A stretch of DNA of 64,000 nt, taken from assembly GCF_001523745.2 (NCBI RefSeq), contig NZ_CP013387.1:62001-126000 (forward strand), in the 5' to 3' direction. Below the pieces are notes generated by a model. It made no database searches and was not told the DNA's origin. It saw only the letters and a program-made list of their open reading frames with translations. Numbering within the stretch: the first letter of the stretch is position 1; each line of letters begins with the position of its first letter. This DNA is from Burkholderia mayonis (GTDB lineage: Bacteria > Pseudomonadota > Gammaproteobacteria > Burkholderiales > Burkholderiaceae). Both the position numbers and the translations under genes were made by a program. This document shows positions 61,575 to 64,000 of this stretch, one piece after another.

Positions 61575-64000
61575 TGCAAAGACTTCTGCGAGAGCTCGAC
61601 GGGTCGCCGCTCAGGAAATTCTATTCGCTCGAGTCCAATCTGAAGCGCGAGCGCCGCGTCTTCTCGATCGTCATCGTGCTGCTCGTCTCGGCGGCCCTCA
61701 GCGTCGCGGCCATGACCGTCACCGGATTGTTTCAGACCGCCTTCCGTCAGGAAGAGCAATCCGCGCGCATCCACGAAAAGGAAGTGGTCGATGTCTTCCT
61801 GCAGCGCCGCATGATGTTGACGACGGCGAGTCTCGTGCTGCAACTGCGGATGAACGGCGCGCCGTCGGCGCTGAACGTGCTGGCGCCGAATACGTGCACG
61901 CCGATGACCCACAACGCCCGCGACGACGCAATCCTGCGTGAGAGTTGCGATTACACGGTGCAACTGCTGACCAACTCGGGGCAGACGCCGAGCGTCGAGA
62001 TGATTACGGCCGACGGTTCGGTCGGCTACGGGTATCTGTTTCCGACGGGCGACCTGGGTGCGCTTCGCTCCGGCACTCCGTCGGAAATCGTTTCGGCCGT
62101 GCTCGAGCGGTACAGGAAACGCGGCGTGGATCCGCTGGACGCCGCGCGCAAGAAGCCGATTCTCTGGTTCGCTGTTGGAAGCGGGGGCCGTGGCGAAGAG
62201 CTTCACATGATCGGCGCGTCCGTGGTGTTCAAGAACGACAAGCTTTATGCGCTCGTTCTGACGAGCGTGGACCTGTACAGCCTGGTTTCTCCTATCGAGC
62301 GCGCCGGCCGCGTTCAGCAGCCGGTCGTCGTGGATTCGGACGGCGTGCCGCTCGTGGAGGCGGACGACGCGGAAATGGTCCGGAAAGTCGACGAACGCCT
62401 CGTCGGGAAACAGGACGGCCTGTATCACTGGATTCCCGGCTTCGGATGGGCGCTTCGCCGTCCCGCGCTGTTCGCGGGTTTCGGGCACATGATGTATCTG
62501 CTTCCGCTCGGGCTGCAGCTTCGGTCCATGAGATACGAGCTGTGGCTCGTCGGCGGCGCCACGCTCGTCCTGATCGTGTTGTTGTTCGTCGCATTCCGAT
62601 ATTGGAACTATCGGTTTTTGACGCGAATCTATGCGGAGGCGTCGCGTGCGCTCGAAAGCGAGATGCTCAACCATCTGCTGGTTCATGCGACGCCGGTGGG
62701 GCTGTGCATCGTGCGGCGGGCGACGCTGGAAATCGTCGTCGCCAATCCGATCGCGCGTACGATGCTCGGCTTGCGGATTTCGGACAGGCATCTGCCGCAG
62801 GAACTTCAGAGCGCGTTCGAGTCGTCGCTGGCCGAGCAGGAAGCTCAATCGGACGATGCGCGCATTTTCCAGTTCCCGTTCTCGCTGTCGCGCACCGGAC
62901 ATTCGGCCGTCCACATCGAAATCACGTACGCGCCCGCGACGTTGAATGCGCAGGGCGTGTTCTTTTGCGCGATCACCGACATGACGGCGCACCATCAGGC
63001 GGAAATCCTGCTGCGCGAGGCGAAGTTGACGAGCGACGCGGCGGCCAAGGCGAAGGTGGCGTTCTTCGCATCGATGAGTCATGAGATCCGCACGCCCCTG
63101 TCGTCGCTCGTGGGCAACATCGAGCTGATCGCGCGCGGTCCGCTCGCGCCTGAGCAGCAGGCGCGAGTGAAGGCGATGGAGACGTCGGCCCGCGGATTGA
63201 TGCAGGTCGTCAACGACGTCCTCGATTTCTCCAAGATCGACGTCGGCGAGCTGAGCCTGATGGAGGAGTGGTCGAACATCTCCGATCTGCTCGACCGGCT
63301 CGCGCTCTCGCATGCGCCGCTTGCGACGCAGCAGGGATTGAAGTTCTACATGGTGTTCGAGCGGAACCTGCCTGCGCGGCTTTACTTCGATCCGGTTCGG
63401 GTATCGCAGATCGTGAACAATCTGCTAAGCAACGCGCTGAAGTTCACGCCGTCGGGCAAGATCGTGCTGCGCGCCGGCTGGCACGCCGGCGAGCTCGAAA
63501 TCAGCGTGACGGACTCTGGCATCGGCATCCCGGACGACCTGAAACACCGGCTGTTCCTGCCGTTTACGCAGGGGGACAGCAACCGGCTGAGGCAGGCGCG
63601 CGGCACCGGCCTGGGATTGTCGATCTGCGCGCGCCTTTGCGAGCTGATGAAGGGGCGCATCGATCTGGAAAGCACTGTCGGCGTGGGAACCCGCATCGCG
63701 GTGGTTTTGCCGCTCAACGCGTCGGAGGCCGATTCGAGCAGCGCGTGCTGGACGCTTCCCCATCGTCGTGTCGCCGTGCTCGGCCGGGCGCAGGAAAACC
63801 TCGAGTGGCTGGGTAATCTCTTCGACCCGGGCGTTACCGCCGTGACCGCTCTCGCGAATCCCGTCGACCCGATCGACGAACATACGCACGACTTCCTGAT
63901 GGTCACGGACGAATTCGCGCCGGCCGAGGTGCTGTCATGGTGGAAAAGGCCGGATTCGATCGTGTGGGTCGGGCAGGCCGGGCCGCTCGTGCCGAGGCGG
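61574..64000 (+). CDS. Hybrid-type sensor histidine kinase, RcsC/BvgS-like (partial at window end)
   Basis: 809 residues are visible and the frame is open to the window end. It has an N-terminal membrane helix (VFSIVIVLLVSAALSVAAM), a periplasmic sensor domain to about residue 330, a second membrane helix (LWLVGGATLVLIVLLFVAF), a PAS-like region (about 365-475), and the kinase core: His503 in FFASMSHEIRTPLSS, NNLLSNALKFTP (N box), SVTDSGIGIPDDL (G1), and RGTGLGLSICARLCEL (G2). A receiver or Hpt domain would be expected beyond the end; the residues after about 725 look like the start of a linker or ABL-type domain. It pairs with the adjacent regulator. Confidence 0.93.
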   Translation, partial: MQRLLRELDGSPLRKFYSLESNLKRERRVFSIVIVLLVSAALSVAAMTVTGLFQTAFRQEEQSARIHEKEVVDVFLQRRMMLTTASLVLQLRMNGAPSALNVLAPNTCTPMTHNARDDAILRESCDYTVQLLTNSGQTPSVEMITADGSVGYGYLFPTGDLGALRSGTPSEIVSAVLERYRKRGVDPLDAARKKPILWFAVGSGGRGEELHMIGASVVFKNDKLYALVLTSVDLYSLVSPIERAGRVQQPVVVDSDGVPLVEADDAEMVRKVDERLVGKQDGLYHWIPGFGWALRRPALFAGFGHMMYLLPLGLQLRSMRYELWLVGGATLVLIVLLFVAFRYWNYRFLTRIYAEASRALESEMLNHLLVHATPVGLCIVRRATLEIVVANPIARTMLGLRISDRHLPQELQSAFESSLAEQEAQSDDARIFQFPFSLSRTGHSAVHIEITYAPATLNAQGVFFCAITDMTAHHQAEILLREAKLTSDAAAKAKVAFFASMSHEIRTPLSSLVGNIELIARGPLAPEQQARVKAMETSARGLMQVVNDVLDFSKIDVGELSLMEEWSNISDLLDRLALSHAPLATQQGLKFYMVFERNLPARLYFDPVRVSQIVNNLLSNALKFTPSGKIVLRAGWHAGELEISVTDSGIGIPDDLKHRLFLPFTQGDSNRLRQARGTGLGLSICARLCELMKGRIDLESTVGVGTRIAVVLPLNASEADSSSACWTLPHRRVAVLGRAQENLEWLGNLFDPGVTAVTALANPVDPIDEHTHDFLMVTDEFAPAEVLSWWKRPDSIVWVGQAGPLVPRR

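Noticed and set aside
60986..63313. 775-codon minus-strand frame
   Set aside because: It is a shadow of the response regulator and hybrid kinase, which have complete conserved motifs on the plus strand.
1..64000. tRNA, rRNA or phage attachment sites marking an island edge
   Set aside because: No tRNA-like cloverleaf, rRNA segment or integrase gene was found by reading both strands.

Overview
The window looks like chromosome 2 of a Burkholderia of the B. pseudomallei group, judged from GC-rich host genes, DUF2827 proteins, an ESPR-type trimeric autotransporter and OmpA-type lipoproteins. Species was not determined. GC-rich blocks alternate with clearly AT-rich islands (about 14.3-15.5, 26.1-26.7, 29.5-41.6 kb) that carry insertion sequences and secreted-protein paralogues, so much of the middle is accessory DNA.

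1-13.95 kb: a tightly packed type III secretion (T3SS) operon, entered inside the secretin gene: sctC-sctD-sctE-(140-aa protein)-sctF-sctG-sctI-sctJ-sctK-sctL-sctQ-sctR-sctS-sctT-sctU-sctV-sctN-sctO and a small lipoprotein. Most genes from sctI onward overlap by 1-19 nt. sctU stops before its autocleavage domain. No translocator, tip protein or sctP is seen.

14-20 kb (mostly minus strand): an insertion-sequence scar, an AT-rich gene ending in a ParB-like domain (candidate effector), a two-component pair (OmpR-type regulator and CHASE2 histidine kinase), and an orphan LuxR-type regulator.

20.3-42.9 kb: an unusual secreted-protein island. It holds five paralogous lipoproteins that I relate, from memory, to the halovibrin (HvnA/HvnC) family, two large multi-domain beta-sandwich proteins, a degraded third copy, and a classical autotransporter. 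A [beta-sandwich protein]-[halovibrin-like lipoprotein] module occurs once on the minus strand and once, decayed, on the plus strand, on opposite sides of the autotransporter. Two nearly identical IS903-type elements lie in inverted orientation around the third paralogue; one of them has jumped into another IS5-family element. A decayed IS3 element closes the island.

43.2-56.8 kb: a lipoprotein with Ig-like domains and a Kelch propeller carrying a recent 309-bp internal duplication, a chaperone-usher fimbrial operon, a small lipoprotein and an OmpA-like lipoprotein sharing a domain, and a 1251-aa trimeric autotransporter adhesin with about 1.9 kb of 42-bp repeats.

57-64 kb: two translationally coupled DUF2827 proteins that may glycosylate the adhesin, a small membrane protein, and a LuxR-type regulator coupled to a hybrid-type sensor kinase that runs off the end. 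Overall the window is a surface and secretion island with its own phosphorelay regulators at both flanks.
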